This document shows, one piece after another, positions 34,661-49,733 of a stretch of 64,000 nt of DNA. The notes under the pieces are model-generated. The model was not told the DNA's origin. It did no database searches and saw nothing but the letters and a program-made list of their open reading frames with translations. The position numbers were made by a program, and so were the translations under genes. The stretch is from Harmonia axyridis (Eukaryota; Arthropoda; Insecta; Coleoptera; Coccinellidae): NCBI RefSeq assembly GCF_914767665.1, contig NC_059505.1:23247506-23311505 (forward strand). The letters run 5' to 3'. Positions within the stretch are counted from its first letter, which is position 1, and every line of letters begins with the position of its first letter.

Positions 34661-36590
34661 TTCTTTTCTATATTAAAACTATAGAAAATTAGAACAAAGT
34701 ATATAAAAAGAACTCAATATTTCAGTTACAACTAATACGACCGAACATTTAAAATAAAAATCTTTCAAGCTTGGTGCAATTTCATGTTGATCGCACCACG
34801 TAGAATATGGAAAGAAATGTAACAAGAGACTAGGGATTCGGAAAATATTATCGTTCAAAATTTACTACGCAATCGATCAGAATGAGATCTATGTAGAAAA
34901 TATCGAAAAAACACATCCATTATTTCAGTAACGAAATATTCGACTAGGTTGAATTTTTCTTTGTACATATATGCAAAATAAACAGTAGAATATTGATGCC
35001 TGATTTCATGAGGATAAAAAAAAATAATAATAATGACCGCATTCGAATGGATATCTGCTAATATAATTACATACAGCAATTATATTCTTCACTAGTTTGA
35101 TCGATTACTCCAATCCAAATATAATAAATTCCACAAAAAGTACTTATTATAACTATCGAACATAATAAATACCATTTAATTTGAATTATGTAATATCATT
35201 ACTGATTTAAATTTAGTTTTTTACGGTAATGAGACGAATCAGTGTTGAAAAAAGAGAGAAAACAAGTATTCTTAAGTTTTGGAATAAATTAAACCCCTTG
35301 AAGAATAGATTCCATGGTAGCAGCAGCATTATATGTAGATTTTACTATTATTTCTTTTTGGATATACATGCACCTCGTATCCAAAGGTAGGGTATAATGA
35401 CGAAAGACCATGTAAGATTAAAAAAATAAACAACATTGTCATGTAATACAACCTTTGTACCACTATTGTTATCCCCATTTAACGAGTTCAACATGTATGT
35501 GATATGTCACATTTTAGGATGATTCGCATTACCTGTTCTGCAGCTTCTGCAATTAATTATTTTGTGTTTTATCAAACAAAATAAATACGAATGGGCGTCA
35601 TAGAAAAATGAAGTTATAAACAGTAATTTTAGATTTGATGACGAGCATTTATATCAAAAAAATGTTTCTGTGATATTTTTCTTTGTAAATTATCAACTTC
35701 AAACAGTAAAGCATGTTTAGATAAATCTCAGTTTTTTTTCTAGTAATGATCACCAAAGCATTTGTTTCTATGTATGTGCGTCCATACTGCAACAGTAGCA
35801 GTAACAAAAAGTTTTGATTGATACCTAAATGTCACTAGGTGTCCTTTCATATCTAAAGTCAATAAAAGTGAACTCCAGACTTATAGTCTGACCAGAAAGG
35901 AATAAAACATGTTGGAGCATGTTTTAAGTAAGAAGACAATATTTCATGGGGTAGGGATATATGGCGTTTTCTCATCGTAATAATAAAATATTATTCAAAT
36001 GAACTTGGATTTGAAATAATTCCAGTTGAAATTACTACAGCTACCATTTCTCACCTGCAATGGGTCCTTGAATCTGTTTAACGATTTTTCATGAACTGCA
36101 GTTCAGAAGAAGAATCAATTCCACTCACCCAAAACATTTCAGTTTGCGGATATCAAAGAATTGAGTAATATGTAATTTTTTATGAATAACAAAAAATTGA
36201 AATATCGATTGGAATTTGAAACGATTTATAAAGTTAAGCTACCGATTTCAATGAAGTAATTGATGAGTTCATATTTTCCCGTAAAACCTCTGAACTGATA
36301 ATTTAAAAGATTAACATTTTTCGATTCCGAGGTTTCGATATTCAGTGTTCAAATATATATTGTATTCCGTATTCAACGATCTTTGTTGAGACTCGGGTTA
36401 ACGCAGCTATTATTGGCCATTAAATCGAATAGAAAGTGGAACACTTATGGACTTTTTATTAGATAATATTTACTATTTAAGGTATCTGTTATATGTTACA
36501 TTCTAGAAATGAAATGCTGGTACTCTATTACTTGTCTTATTGACATAAAAACTATTTTATGGCCGAAAAAAGGTCCTTGATTTGAGTCAG
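34661..36590. other. Non-coding, degenerate satellite-like units then nothing recognised
   Basis: Near 34690-34910 the CTTGGTGCAATTTCATGTTG and TGATCGCACC words match the satellite-like core found elsewhere in the window. From 35100 to 36590 nothing is recognised. Confidence 0.3.
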
Positions 36591-37450
36591 TGCTGTTCTC
36601 GATTTTTTTCGATATTCTTCTTGGATTTTCGATGGCTTTGACAATGCAATCGCCATCTTATATGAAGCTCAAAATTATTTTTTATATACACACCCAAATA
36701 TCAACCCGATCGAAATATTAGGATTTTTTTTCTTTACATTCTGCTTCACTATTCTATGGTTCTGATGACACTATCGATACGAAGTTTAATAGTTATTTAT
36801 GCAACAAGTGCAATAAACAATTTTGCACGGGTTGCATACAACATTTTTTCTAAGTTCATGCAAAAAGCAAAAAATTATTTATTGAGGTGCGGCACTAGGT
36901 GTAGGAAAATGAAAAGCGCAACTTGAATACTCTATTATTAATATCGATTCGCATTGAAACAGGAACTAATACTACGAACAATTTAACTCAAACTTTATTT
37001 TTACCCTCAATGTTGAAAGTGAATGAACAATTGGTTACAGCACGTTGAAGTAGAATGACAGATGAGTGCAATAAAAACTTTATTGCGCTAGTGCAATAAA
37101 GAACTTCTTTTTGCACTAAATATAGTTCAATAAAGTTTTGCTTTTTGCATGAAATTTATTATCTCGCCCAAAATATCTTCCCGATCAAATCTGTTGGCAC
37201 GGAAATATATATTGAGTGTTCATTTTTCAATACTCTCTTAAATTTTCGATGATGATTAATCAGCTTAAAGTTTTGCACAAAGCAAGATACTATTGATTCA
37301 TATCTGCACCCAAAATATCGGTCAGTTATTGTTTATACGGAAATATTCCTTTTTTTTTCGACATTTCTTGACTTTTTTAATATCTGGTTAAGCGATCTAC
37401 ACGAAATTTTACAAGAATCTTGTAATTGTCAATTCACATCATAATGAAAA
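36590..37450. repeat. Array of degenerate ~130-170-bp satellite-like units
   Basis: Successive imperfect units share cores like TATTCTTCTTGGATTTTCGATGG, TTCTATGGTTCTGATGACAC and ATTTTCGATGATGATTAATC, followed by an AAATTTTGCACAA-type block. Units are diverged, so the count is uncertain (about four to six). Confidence 0.45.
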
Positions 37451-38690
37451 CTTCATCTTCATCGAATCTCTAATTTCGAAATTAACAGGAAAATGGAATT
37501 TCCAATATTTACGTCCATATTTATGTAACCATTTATCAGATTTTGGTCATTAATGAACTCAATCGTCGCATTCAAGATCCGAACCTTGCAAATTTAAAGT
37601 TTCTAAATCTTTCTTCCCGAAAGTAATCGTGTATACGGCCGGACGGATATAATCGATTATGAGAACCTTACGTTCGAGACCACTTTCGGCTCAAAATTGT
37701 AAAATAACAGACATTGTGACGAAATGAACATTCACGAATATTCACGCAACGACCGCTCAAAAATGAACGATACACTTCATTTCAATTCCATTTCTATTGA
37801 AATGAAAAACACAGATGTATGAAAATCACAGAATAAATTTAAATGTATGATGCTATGTATAGGTTTTGAAATAGGGAAAATTGATCGATAACATAAAATT
37901 TATCAGGGTTCAAGCACTCTGCGATTTTTTCCGTGATGAAGAATTAGTTGAAATAATAGTGAAATACTTTGCGCACAAACAAAATATTGGAGTGACGTGG
38001 GAATAATAGGCCTTTGTTCAATTCGCAGGCTTTTCGCTGTTTCCGAACCATTGAAAGGCATATGCAGTGAAGCCGAGAATGAAGCTATTTGGAAATGCCT
38101 TGTGAATTACGAGAATATTCGAAAATTCGTCACTGTCCATTGTTCAAGGTGGGAATACATTCATTTCATTCGAATTATTCCAGCAATATGTATATATTTC
38201 GTTGTACTTGATAATCAGTGAATTTTCTCTGATGCAAAGGTTTCTACCTTAATTATTATATGTAGAAACGTGAAAATCGCTCACATAATGGAATGCTTAA
38301 TTGTATAATTCAATTTCAAATGAAATTTTGCTGTATTCTTTTTCACCTTATGTGGCGTCCACTCTTAAACATATTGCAGTAAAGTTTTTCCTTCCGAATG
38401 ATACGAATATTTCAAGTGGAATGTCAATGATTTACTACTCTAGAGGTAATTTTTAGAGTTTACTCGAATGTTTCCAATCACAGAAATTTACACAACATTA
38501 ACCTGAATAATGTAGCGGCACATATGTTTATTGAAGAGATTGTATTGCTAGAAACTTCGGCATATATTTATTCAGTATTCAATTCATTATTTGTACTTGC
38601 ATCATCTGATATATATGTATATTTTTATTGTGAATTCAATGACGCGTGAGTATCTAACATAAAGCTCTTGGAATGAGCTGAAGATACTTT
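37451..38690. other. Non-coding, nothing recognised
   Basis: Contains a 74-codon chance frame at 37997-38221 without recognisable motifs. No other structure. Confidence 0.4.
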
Positions 38691-38937
38691 TGTGTAATTG
38701 AAGGATTTTCTGTTCGTCTTCAAGAATCTAATATTACCTACAGAATATTCTATTTCCTTCCAAAATAATAATACAATACTTATATTTACATATTATAATT
38801 CAAGGAAATCAAACTTTGTCTTTTTTGAGAACTTCTTTTCTTTGTATATTATTATATTAAACAATATAAACAATACAGTGATGTATTTTGTTTATTTACC
38901 GAAATAAACTCCATTATTATTATTATTATATCATCTT
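38690..38937 (+). repeat. Possible LINE 3' tail
   Basis: The segment ends CGAAATAAACTCCATTATTATTATTATTA-like: an AATAAA signal followed by a short ATT repeat, as in the LINE tails at 29105 and 42914. No LINE protein is recognised upstream, so the call is weak. Confidence 0.3.
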
Positions 38938-39789
38938 ATAACGAGTCTAATAATAAATATTATATACTCCAGTTTATTTGTCGCGAATGTCCAAATCAAA
39001 ATTGCACAACTTCCAAACTATTGAAAGTCTGACATTTTGAGAAATTCTTTTTCATTTTAACATCCCTATATCATTTTTGGAACCCCCTTTTTTTCAGTTT
39101 TTTCATTCATAAACTCCAATCGATGGATTTTACCTACTAAAGGCGATCAATATAATGAAGTAATCGATTTCTGATCCAATTTCATGCATCTAACTACTCC
39201 AAACTGTGCACAGCATCAGGCGTCTATTAATTCAGTCTATCTTTGATTTCCTTATATTTCTAGCATAAGCTGAGACTATTTCTGGTCAATATGCGTGATA
39301 TTCGACCTGGAAATTGGTTGATAAATCATTCGAGTTGGAGTAAGAGAATCTGATTCATATTCACTCAAGTCTAAAAATGTGGAAAAATATTTATAGATTT
39401 TTATAGAAAAAAAGGTATATTTATTTCTTAAGGTGAAAACAGTTCAGATGCATCAAAAACTGATTCCTACTTCTAATGGCGCGAATACTTTTGATAATTG
39501 GATTCGGTTTGGAAAATTAACAACTGAAGGATTGTTTTAGAGTAGTTCAAAAAATTAAAAGGGCAGTTAGGTGCAATAGTTCATTGATGTTGAAAATTTT
39601 TGATATCTGTATAACTGTCATTCAATGAATACATATGTTCTATTCCTATTCTTCAAATTATTAAAAACAAGTTATAGCCGTTATGAAATCAAATAATTAC
39701 TAGTACTAATTTAAATTTTTCTAAATCCCATTTTATGTTTTTTGAGTACCTATGAAGATTTCGGATATTACTTCCTCTAATTCTGGGGA
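38938..39789. other. Non-coding, nothing recognised
   Basis: AT-rich sequence without frames or paired repeats. Confidence 0.4.
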
Positions 39790-40110
39790 ACAGAATCATG
39801 CGAGAATATCTCAGATTCACACAGATTTCATGATTATATTTTATTATTATATGTTGTTACTCGAAACTATCTATCGGAACCAAAATTTTTCAATGCAAAA
39901 ATCACTTTAGGATGTTTATGGAAATATTCCATTAATTTCAATAAAAATTCGGTGAATTAGAAAAAAATTAGTAGAACACTCGTACAGAAGTCTCATTCTC
40001 GATCATTCAAAAAATCGGGAGCTCATGGATCGTTTTTGAATTTTGAACTCGTGGAAGAATATCAATGCCTCGATCAATGCCTTCTGAACTTGTATTATAA
40101 CTAACTATTC
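39790..40110. repeat. Dispersed repeat, related to 17080-17790
   Basis: Shares ATATCTCAGATTCACACAGA, AATTTCAATAAAAATTCGGTG-like and GTGGAAGAATATCAATGCCT blocks with the 17-kb segment. A short internal duplication of TCAATGCCT is seen near 40063-40082. Confidence 0.5.
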
Positions 40111-41960
40111 CTAATTCAGAAATAATAACTTATCGTGTTCAAATGCATATCAAATCGAAGTTGCCACGTCAGCAGGTTGCTACGTGTTCTATGAGTCAGC
40201 CAACTTACAAATCTCGTGAGACAATGGCGAGATGTTTATATATTTGCCGAGATATAATAAAATATTATTTCGTCTGACAAAAAATGAATGATAAGGAAAT
40301 GAATTCTCAGTTGTTGAGCTGATCGGAATTATTCCTAATATTGAATATCAATAGCATATAGAATATTATCGTTGAATTAGGTAGATATATTCAACAGATC
40401 AAGAAAATTTCCACACAAATTCAGTTTGGGCTTTGGAATTTTAAGAACTTTAACATGGGAATTTTTAATAAAAACAGTCGGTAATTGAGGTCCGCCTATC
40501 CCTAATTGAAATTCGGCAATTTCGAGTCTTTTTTTATGAAATAGGTAGTGGTTACTTCATATGTTGAAACTGCCAAGAGTAAGCCTTGTGATGGGAGAAG
40601 AAAATCAGAATCATCTTCGGAATTATCTATATTATATGTCAAGATTCCTGATAAATAACATCATTCTTGAAACTTGATTATTAACCTAGCTGGAGCAATC
40701 GGGCTTTGAAACTACTGATCTATCAAAATACATCTGTAAAATTCTTTCTTTTGAAAATTATCACATTTTCCCTTCGATATAATTTGATAGAATCCCAAAA
40801 TACTATTGAGCAGGACTGACGAAATGGAGAACGGTAAACGGACCAAATGTCACCTTATAATAAAATTTCACCATGAGCACTGAAAAAAGTTGAGTCATAT
40901 CGGCAGCAAAAAGAATTTCGTAAATCCTTTCAAGGTGGCTCTTCTAATTACAAATGCAGGGTATTAACTCAACATAATATACTGTTATGATTTTTCCGGA
41001 ATTAATATTGAAATAACGTTATGACTAGGAAAAAAACTATTAATTAGTTCCAAATTCCAAATTTAAATAAAAAATATTCATAGGTAATTTTTCTAAATTG
41101 TTCATAAATTCAAAATTAGAATTATATATCATCAATGTTGAAATTTTCTGTAATGTTATTTAGAATTAAGTTTAGATAGTACAAATTTGATTAAGTATGG
41201 CGTATTGAAGAAAATTTGATTCAAGGATATTCCAAAATTTCAAGTGACAGTCGTTTGATAGATAAGCCATAGAAAGCAGTTTCATATATAACACAGATGA
41301 AGATAGAACATTGAAGATAGAAAAATTAAGCTAGAATAAAAAAAATGAAACAAGACGTCAATATGAAAAATAATATAAAGGGCAGAAGTGTAAAATTGAA
41401 GGAAATTGAATAAATTGAACAAATAACAATATAATAATCAACTGGAAGCTGAAGGATAGTATCAGTTTGATAGAAGGCAGAACAAAGATAATTAAATTTG
41501 GAAAATCAATATAATGGAATTTTTGAAGAAATATTCAACTTAATTTAAAAGGACATCGCATGAAAAATAATATTACAAAGACTTAGATAAGTAATTAGTT
41601 AGTTGAGTTAAGTTATTCTTGTGTTTCTTCAAAACAAATACATATAATTCTAAATTTGAATACTCAAAAAATTATTTTGAGTGACTAGAACCCAGCCCAA
41701 TTCTCAAAAAATTCAAAATAATTGATAGATATCATACCAATATCTAGTTATATATTCGTGAAATTGCAAACGTGAAATAGAATGTGTAGAGTAGAGTAGA
41801 ATATTTGATCCTGAGTTATTGAATCTGATAGTTCCGGAATGACTCATTCTAAATTTGAAATTTGCAGCCAAGTTTTTTTTTGGTGTTTTCATTTTATTTT
41901 AAATAATCGAGTAAGGAGTAGATTTGAGGTGTCAATACTCTCGACTTACTCCCTCCTAAT
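40111..41960. other. Non-coding, nothing recognised
   Basis: AT-rich, no supportable frame. If the candidate exon at 42143-42239 is real, this would be part of its downstream intron on the minus strand. Confidence 0.35.
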
Positions 41961-42142
41961 TAGTTTTTGTCAAGACCGAATACGATATATATTCTTGGTA
42001 CGTAACAGTGAACTACGAACTATGAGACGAACCAGAGAAGTACAAGAATAATTGTTGCAGATTTCAGAGGTCCACAAGAGATCCAAAACTTCCGCAAGAC
42101 CGTCACTAGACAACAATTCGCTAGCAACTTGAACGCACTGAC

Positions 42143-42239
42143 CTGGATATAGATAGGGCGTATTTTGCGGCGCTGCTTGCCAATAGGCCGACGTGATTGC
42201 AGGATAAGATCCTTTGGAGGACAGCCGGCTCTTCATCAT
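42143..42239 (-). CDS. Possible first coding exon of an unidentified host gene
   Basis: In a locally GC-rich block the minus strand has ATGATGAAG at 42239 and reads MMKSRLSSKGSYPAITSAYW and then QAAPQNTPYLYP to a consensus donor CCAG|GTCAGT (GT at 42142-42141). This gives 32 codons plus one base. The open frame runs past the donor to 41970. Upstream 200-400 bases are GC-rich and non-repetitive. No domain is recognised, and no downstream exon could be identified in the window. The exon could start a long-intron developmental gene or be spurious. Confidence 0.25.
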
Positions 42240-42399
42240 CGTCCCAGATCAGCAGCAGAGCACAATCTAGTAGTATGATCACCGTCCGATGCACTCCCCG
42301 CCTAACCCCTGTCGCATCTCGCGGTCACTGGAACGACCACGCGAGCGCACACAGGTGCAACGGTACGACTAGGTCTCGTCGCGTAATGCACACCCAGGA

Positions 42400-42480
42400 A
42401 CTAGGAACGGTCATCGTTTAACGTGTCATTGCGGCCGGCTCGTCGGTAACTGAAAACTGAATAGAGAGCGTGTGTATGCG
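42400..42480 (-). promoter_or_regulatory. Possible core promoter upstream of the 42.2-kb exon
   Basis: On the minus strand, CTATTCAGTTTTCAGTTACC near 42462 contains TCAGTT words like the arthropod initiator, followed by a GC-rich leader (ACGAGCCGGCCGC). No TATA box is evident. Inference from motif and position only. Confidence 0.2.
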
Positions 42481-42913
42481 ATAGGTGCTGCGTTAGCATC
42501 TACACATCGTGTATTGCTGCAAGCCAAAGTAATGTGACGATTACAAATACACATAATACTGAGGACGACAAAAACGTCGGACTTGAATAGTGAATAAGTG
42601 AATACATACATATCGACAGTCGAACATTAGCGTAGTTGACTCTCATTTCCCGAATGGTGTTTGGAATGGGTTAATTTCGCAGAGATCGGCATTTATTTCG
42701 CTCGAATTGATCTGAATGAATAATTTACGAAGATAACTTCCAGGAAATTCTTGATTTCGGTGTTCAGTTCCATGGAAATTGTAGTTTTCTTTTCGATATA
42801 CCGGGTGTCCGGGAAAATGTGAAATATATCTCGGATTCAGATGAAACATAAAAAAATAAGATGACAAATTCCCATTATTCTTTTGCCTAACGGCCCTCCC
42901 TATGGTGATATTT

Positions 42914-43030
42914 AATAATAATAATAATAATAAAGGTCTTTATTCAATTAATTTCATGAAAAATAATAACATTACAACTATAGAAATATTTGAAAAAGCG
43001 GGATCCAGCGCACTGCATTGAGCGTACTGT
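42914..43030 (-). mobile_element. LINE 3' tail, minus strand
   Basis: On the minus strand, a non-coding stretch ends TTGAATAAAGACCTTTATTA and continues with ATT repeats (42914-42935). This is a polyadenylation signal plus simple-repeat tail typical of CR1/Jockey-like LINEs. It is truncated at about 43030, where an oppositely oriented LINE begins. Confidence 0.55.
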
Positions 43031-44061
43031 TCAATCTCTCACAGGGCTCTCACCTGGGACCACTTTTATTCTTGATTTATGTCAATTACATCTCGAATTG
43101 CTTTCATCATTCTAAATTCTTATTGTTTGCTGATGATCTCAAGCTTTTTCGGAGGATTGAGAGTCTTTAGGATTGCATATTGGTTCAGGGAGATATGGAT
43201 AGGCTTCAGGAATATTGTAGAATCAATTCCCTTTTTTTAAATTTTCAGAAATGTTTCGTTATCACTTATACTAGAAACGTAAATGAATTCGAATTTTCTT
43301 ATTCTGCCCTCAATGGTTTGCTTCGTCGAGTCTCCTTCACTACAGATCTGGGGGTGAGGCTTGACTCCAAGTTGTTGTTCGATCAACATATCAAATCAAT
43401 AATAAGTAAATGCAATAAGATGTTGGGTTATATTTTTCGACAAAGCCGATCATTCAGTAGCAACAGTACTTTTATGCGTTTATATTATGCCTTCGTTTAC
43501 AATAGATTGAACTTTGCATCTGTAATATGGAATTCGCAGTATCACTGTTTCATAATACTCATCCATGATTATACACAAGCTCGTAAAAGATTTGGTCTCA
43601 TTGCTCTGGAGCATCGACGGAAGATCTCGCATGTCGTTTTTGTATTCAAAATTATCAACAATTATTTACAAGTTTCAGATCTGCTAGAGAGAATACAGAT
43701 CAATGTTAACGAATGTTAGACTTAGATCTCATGGCGTGTTTTATATTCCATTCAGGAGGACGAATGTGTGTAAAAATATTGTATTGTGTAGAATGATGTC
43801 CTCAGCAAATGAATTTGATTCCAATGAAATCGATCTGTTTAATACCTCCTTGTCTTCTTTCAGACATAGGCTCAAAAGTTATTTTCTGCGGATTCTGTAG
43901 CTGCATAGTTCTTTGTGATTGAATTAAGCACTTGGCTCTTCTTCTTTTTTATTTTTTTTTGTACGATACATTGTTTAGTTCTGAATTGTGAATACTGCTG
44001 TGGGAAATCCTGTTTGTAATCCTGTTTTCTCAAATAAATAAAAAAATAAATAAAATAAAAT
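43030..44061 (+). pseudogene. 5'-truncated LINE with reverse transcriptase C-terminus and tail
   Basis: It starts within the palm domain: SQGSHLGPLLFLIYVNYIS (usual PQGSVLGP) and LLFADDLKLFRRIES. A stop near 43169 follows, then an open 179-codon frame (43180-43719) with LGVRLDSKLLFDQHI and SSNSTFMRLYYAFVYNRLNF. After a frame change at about 43703-43719 it ends RHRLKSYFLRIL at 43900. A 3' UTR follows, with a CAAATAAATAAAAAAATAAA-type tail (about 44028-44060). It is dead because of stops and frameshifts but only moderately decayed. Confidence 0.8.
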
Positions 44062-46480
<2,419 letters not shown>

Positions 46481-46483
46481 TGG

Positions 46484-46600
46484 AGCTTCCGTTCATTCAT
46501 GCGCCAATTATACCAGACCATGTACCTAACTATATATAGGTGTACCTATATAAGGTCTTTCACGTTGTAAGTGGCGGATGAATGAACGAAAGTTCTATCT
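46484..46600. repeat. Hairpin MITE of the GGCGCATG family
   Basis: GGAGCTTCCGTTCATTCATG at the left pairs with GATGAATGAACGAAAGTTC at the right. The inner TACCTAACTATATATAGGT and GTACCTATATAAGGT also pair. This is an approximately 115-bp stem. Confidence 0.65.
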
Positions 46601-47480
46601 TTCGATATTTGTTACGTTCTGTATATTCTAAAGACGTTATTACAACGAAACTTTGTACGGTTCATGAAATGATTATTAAATATCGCCCCTTTTGAGTTTT
46701 GGGCAAAAAGGTACCAAGCGATTTAAAATAATTTAAATTTGTGCAGTTTTAGGAAAAGTACAAAATCTGGGCAAAATGTGGAAAGAGTCCTTTTTCTCAC
46801 TCGTGTGTTTGCGGCATTTGCCTCCAAGACTCATGTCACAAATTTTCATCTTGTGAAAAGTTGAACTTTGTCACTTATTGCACAATATACTTTTTAATTT
46901 TCCATAGTTTTGGTTACATGATCAAGATAAAATTTTGCACAAGGATTAGAGTTGTGATTCTTCATTGAAATGCAAATTTTTCATCGTTGTGAAATCTATA
47001 CTCTGGAAATATTGATGTGTTATATTTACGGAACCTCCACTCGGATTATCCTCATTAAAGAATCGGGGCCTTCAAGATTCAAACCTACCTTCTAAATTTC
47101 AAGATTGTAGGACCTTCCGTTTGAAAGTTTTCGTTCAAATATGGCCGGCTGGACGAACGGACAATTTAATTGTAGCACGGATTTGTCATCAGCGAGTCGA
47201 ATCGTATCGAACATACCCGAATCAAAATTCGAGAATTACAGGCATTGTTGAAGATATCAAATCGCTCAAGAAAGGAAACTTTACCCTCATTCAACATAGT
47301 TCGGATTTAAGCTATAGTCGTCCAGGTAGATTTTATATCTGACGAGTAGGCTTCTGAAAAACTTCAAGAATCAAGATCCATTTTTTCGAATATAAATTAA
47401 TGAAGAAAAATGATACGTCATCAGAAATAATAGATTTTCTTGAATATCTTCAGAGGAAAAGCTGATATATTGGACATTCC
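46601..47480. other. Non-coding, nothing recognised
   Basis: A 73-codon frame at 47121-47342 has no recognisable motif. Confidence 0.35.
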
Positions 47481-48960
47481 TTCCAACAAAACATGAGCGA
47501 CAACATAACAATACAAGTGATAAACGATATCACATCAGATCATCACCCGATTGATATTATCATCGGAAGAGAGGAAGAAAAAAACAGACCATAAACGACT
47601 GGGCAGAATTCAAGGAAACCGTAACAAACCTCACCAAAATAAAAAGATATCAACAACAAAGAAGAACTTGAATGTGAAGCAACAGACCTAGAGGAAATCA
47701 TAAAAATTTCACTCGAGAAATCAACTACGGAAATAGAAATAAGAGAAAAAAAGAAAGTTACCCGAACATATCAAAAATCACTTTGATCTTGAGAATCTCG
47801 CAAGAAAACTGTTGCGTCAAGTGAATTTCACGCAAACTTTACGGGCAGTTGAATATTCAGAGAGACGCATTTAGTTCGAAAAACCAACCCACGCAGGTAA
47901 AGCGAGGGCTAAAAATAGAACAAGAAGAAGATCCTTGGCGCCACATTGGCGCTACAGATGGTCATCCTGAAGTCGCATCTTAGGGCAAGGAACGAAGACG
48001 TGTACCAATCAGGGACCTGTATTGTGCTTTAGTATGCAAAATCCAAAGCGACGCTTAACATCCCCAGGAAATTGGGGTACCATATTCAGTACGCTCGTAG
48101 CTGTTACCTTGTAAACACAGAACTTGTACAGCCAAATTCCATATATTAGTTAAGAAATCCGGTATTTCATTATCCCAATTTAATAGAATTACAGTTGATT
48201 GATTCAACAAAAAAAAACATTGGTCCTTTGCATCGGATAGTGAACATTTCGAAAGATTTCAACGGGTAGTGTTGTAAAATCGGAAAACAACGCTAAGGTG
48301 TACAAGTTCAAAAGTAAGCAGAGTTCAGCGTATTCAGGGCATTTTGGTGTTCCACTTGGGGGAGAACACAGCAACACAACCAACGCAACAGCATAATCAA
48401 GGAATTTTTTGGAGTTCCACTTGGGGGACGACACAGCAACAAAAACGTGAACCAAATCAATCCAATGACAAAGAAACAAAAGGAGAAGTGAACAAACTCA
48501 TCTCGGAAAAAAATGAGAAAACTACACTTTTGAATAAGTTACCACAAAGTAAATTCAAGGAATAACCAAAAACCTCAACCATAAAAAAGCATTGGATCAA
48601 ATTACGAAGCGGACAATGAAGAACCCTGATATCGCAAGAGAGAAATAAAAAAATAACGCCAACAGCATACTTATCATAAGATATTTCCCAACAAGATGGA
48701 AAATTGCAAAAACTATAATGTTACCTCAACCAGGAAAATCCAACACAGACTCAAATATTTATAGGCCGATAAGATTATTTACAAGACTAAGCAAACTGTT
48801 CGAAAAATTATACTCGAAGAAGAAGAAATTATACCAGAAGAGAAACATGGCTTAAGAAGAGGCCACGGAACTGGTCCTCAATTAACCAGAATAGTGGAAA
48901 ATATTCTGAAAGAAAAACAAAAAGGACTAAAAACAGCAGCAGTCCTAATGAATACATACA
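47480..48960 (+). pseudogene. Degenerate Jockey-like LINE
   Basis: Fragments of an ORF2 in broken frames: near 47500 NNITIQVINDITSDHHPIDI, the end of an AP-endonuclease domain (SDH.P motif), and near 48690-48800 YFPTRWKIAKTIMLPQPGKS and NTDSNIYRPIRLF, the start of the reverse transcriptase domain (W..A....KPGK....YRPI). Around 47820-48480 unrelated sequence interrupts, including an imperfect direct repeat of GTTCCACTTGGGGGA (about 48348 and 48413). It stops short of the YADD motif. Confidence 0.6.
48340..48445. repeat. Short direct repeat, about 65-bp period
   Basis: TGTTCCACTTGGGGGAGAAC at 48347 and AGTTCCACTTGGGGGACGAC at 48412 are each followed by ACAGCAACA. Confidence 0.7.
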
Positions 48961-49733
48961 ATACAAGGCTGAATTCCAGTGAATTCTACATTGTTCCTTA
49001 CTTGTGTAAATGAAATATTGATAGTCGAGGTCAAATAATCAATTCTAAAAGTTTCTTTCCTCTACTACACTGTGCTGGTTATAGTTAAAAAAACTAATGC
49101 CTATTCATTTTTCTGAACATGAATATGGTAAATCAATTATAGTATCTCAGCAAGAATATGATTAGAGATTATCATATCATCCATCTCATATTTTCATAAA
49201 TCGGTCCTCATTTTGGTAAATAGAAGGATATCGCATGAATTTGTCATAGGGGCAGGTGATCTCATCTCTCGATCCTTTGTTACGCCACTGAAATTGTATC
49301 TCAAAAGCCGGACATCGCAACGCATACTAAACGATTCACAAAACGCATAACAATACCTCCATTTGTTTGCGCTACGTGAATTGAGCGATTGAATGCCAAT
49401 GGAGCGAAAGAAAAAGCTTCGAACAAGATAACAAATTTCACGTCCGCTGGCCGCAAGACGGCACCATTCTATCAGTCGACTCGAAAATACTATTCCTTTG
49501 ATATGTAGAATCTGTAGAAAACGTTCAAGGAAAATGGAAATCATCTATTCGAGTTCTTTGGATCGCTATTATACACCTCTCGCTGAGTCAGTGCCTCACC
49601 ACTGTAAATGCATTGCCTGGGCGTTCGTCCTGCAGATAATTCGTTAAACATACTTTATTTACGCCCTTGAGTTCTCAGCCCAGTACTGCTATATCCTCAA
49701 AAGTATTTGGTGTAATTTTTGCGCACTTCATTC
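48961..49733. other. Non-coding; DNA-transposon-like end near 49286
   Basis: The minus strand from about 49286 reads CAGTGGCGTAACAAAGGATC, a form common at ends of insect DNA transposons. No partner found. The block 49300-49640 is GC-richer and non-repetitive, without frames. Confidence 0.3.

Noticed and set aside
42197..42421. Plus-strand 74-codon frame rich in Ser/Arg
   Set aside because: It lies in a GC-rich block where stops are rare and overlaps the more plausible minus-strand exon.
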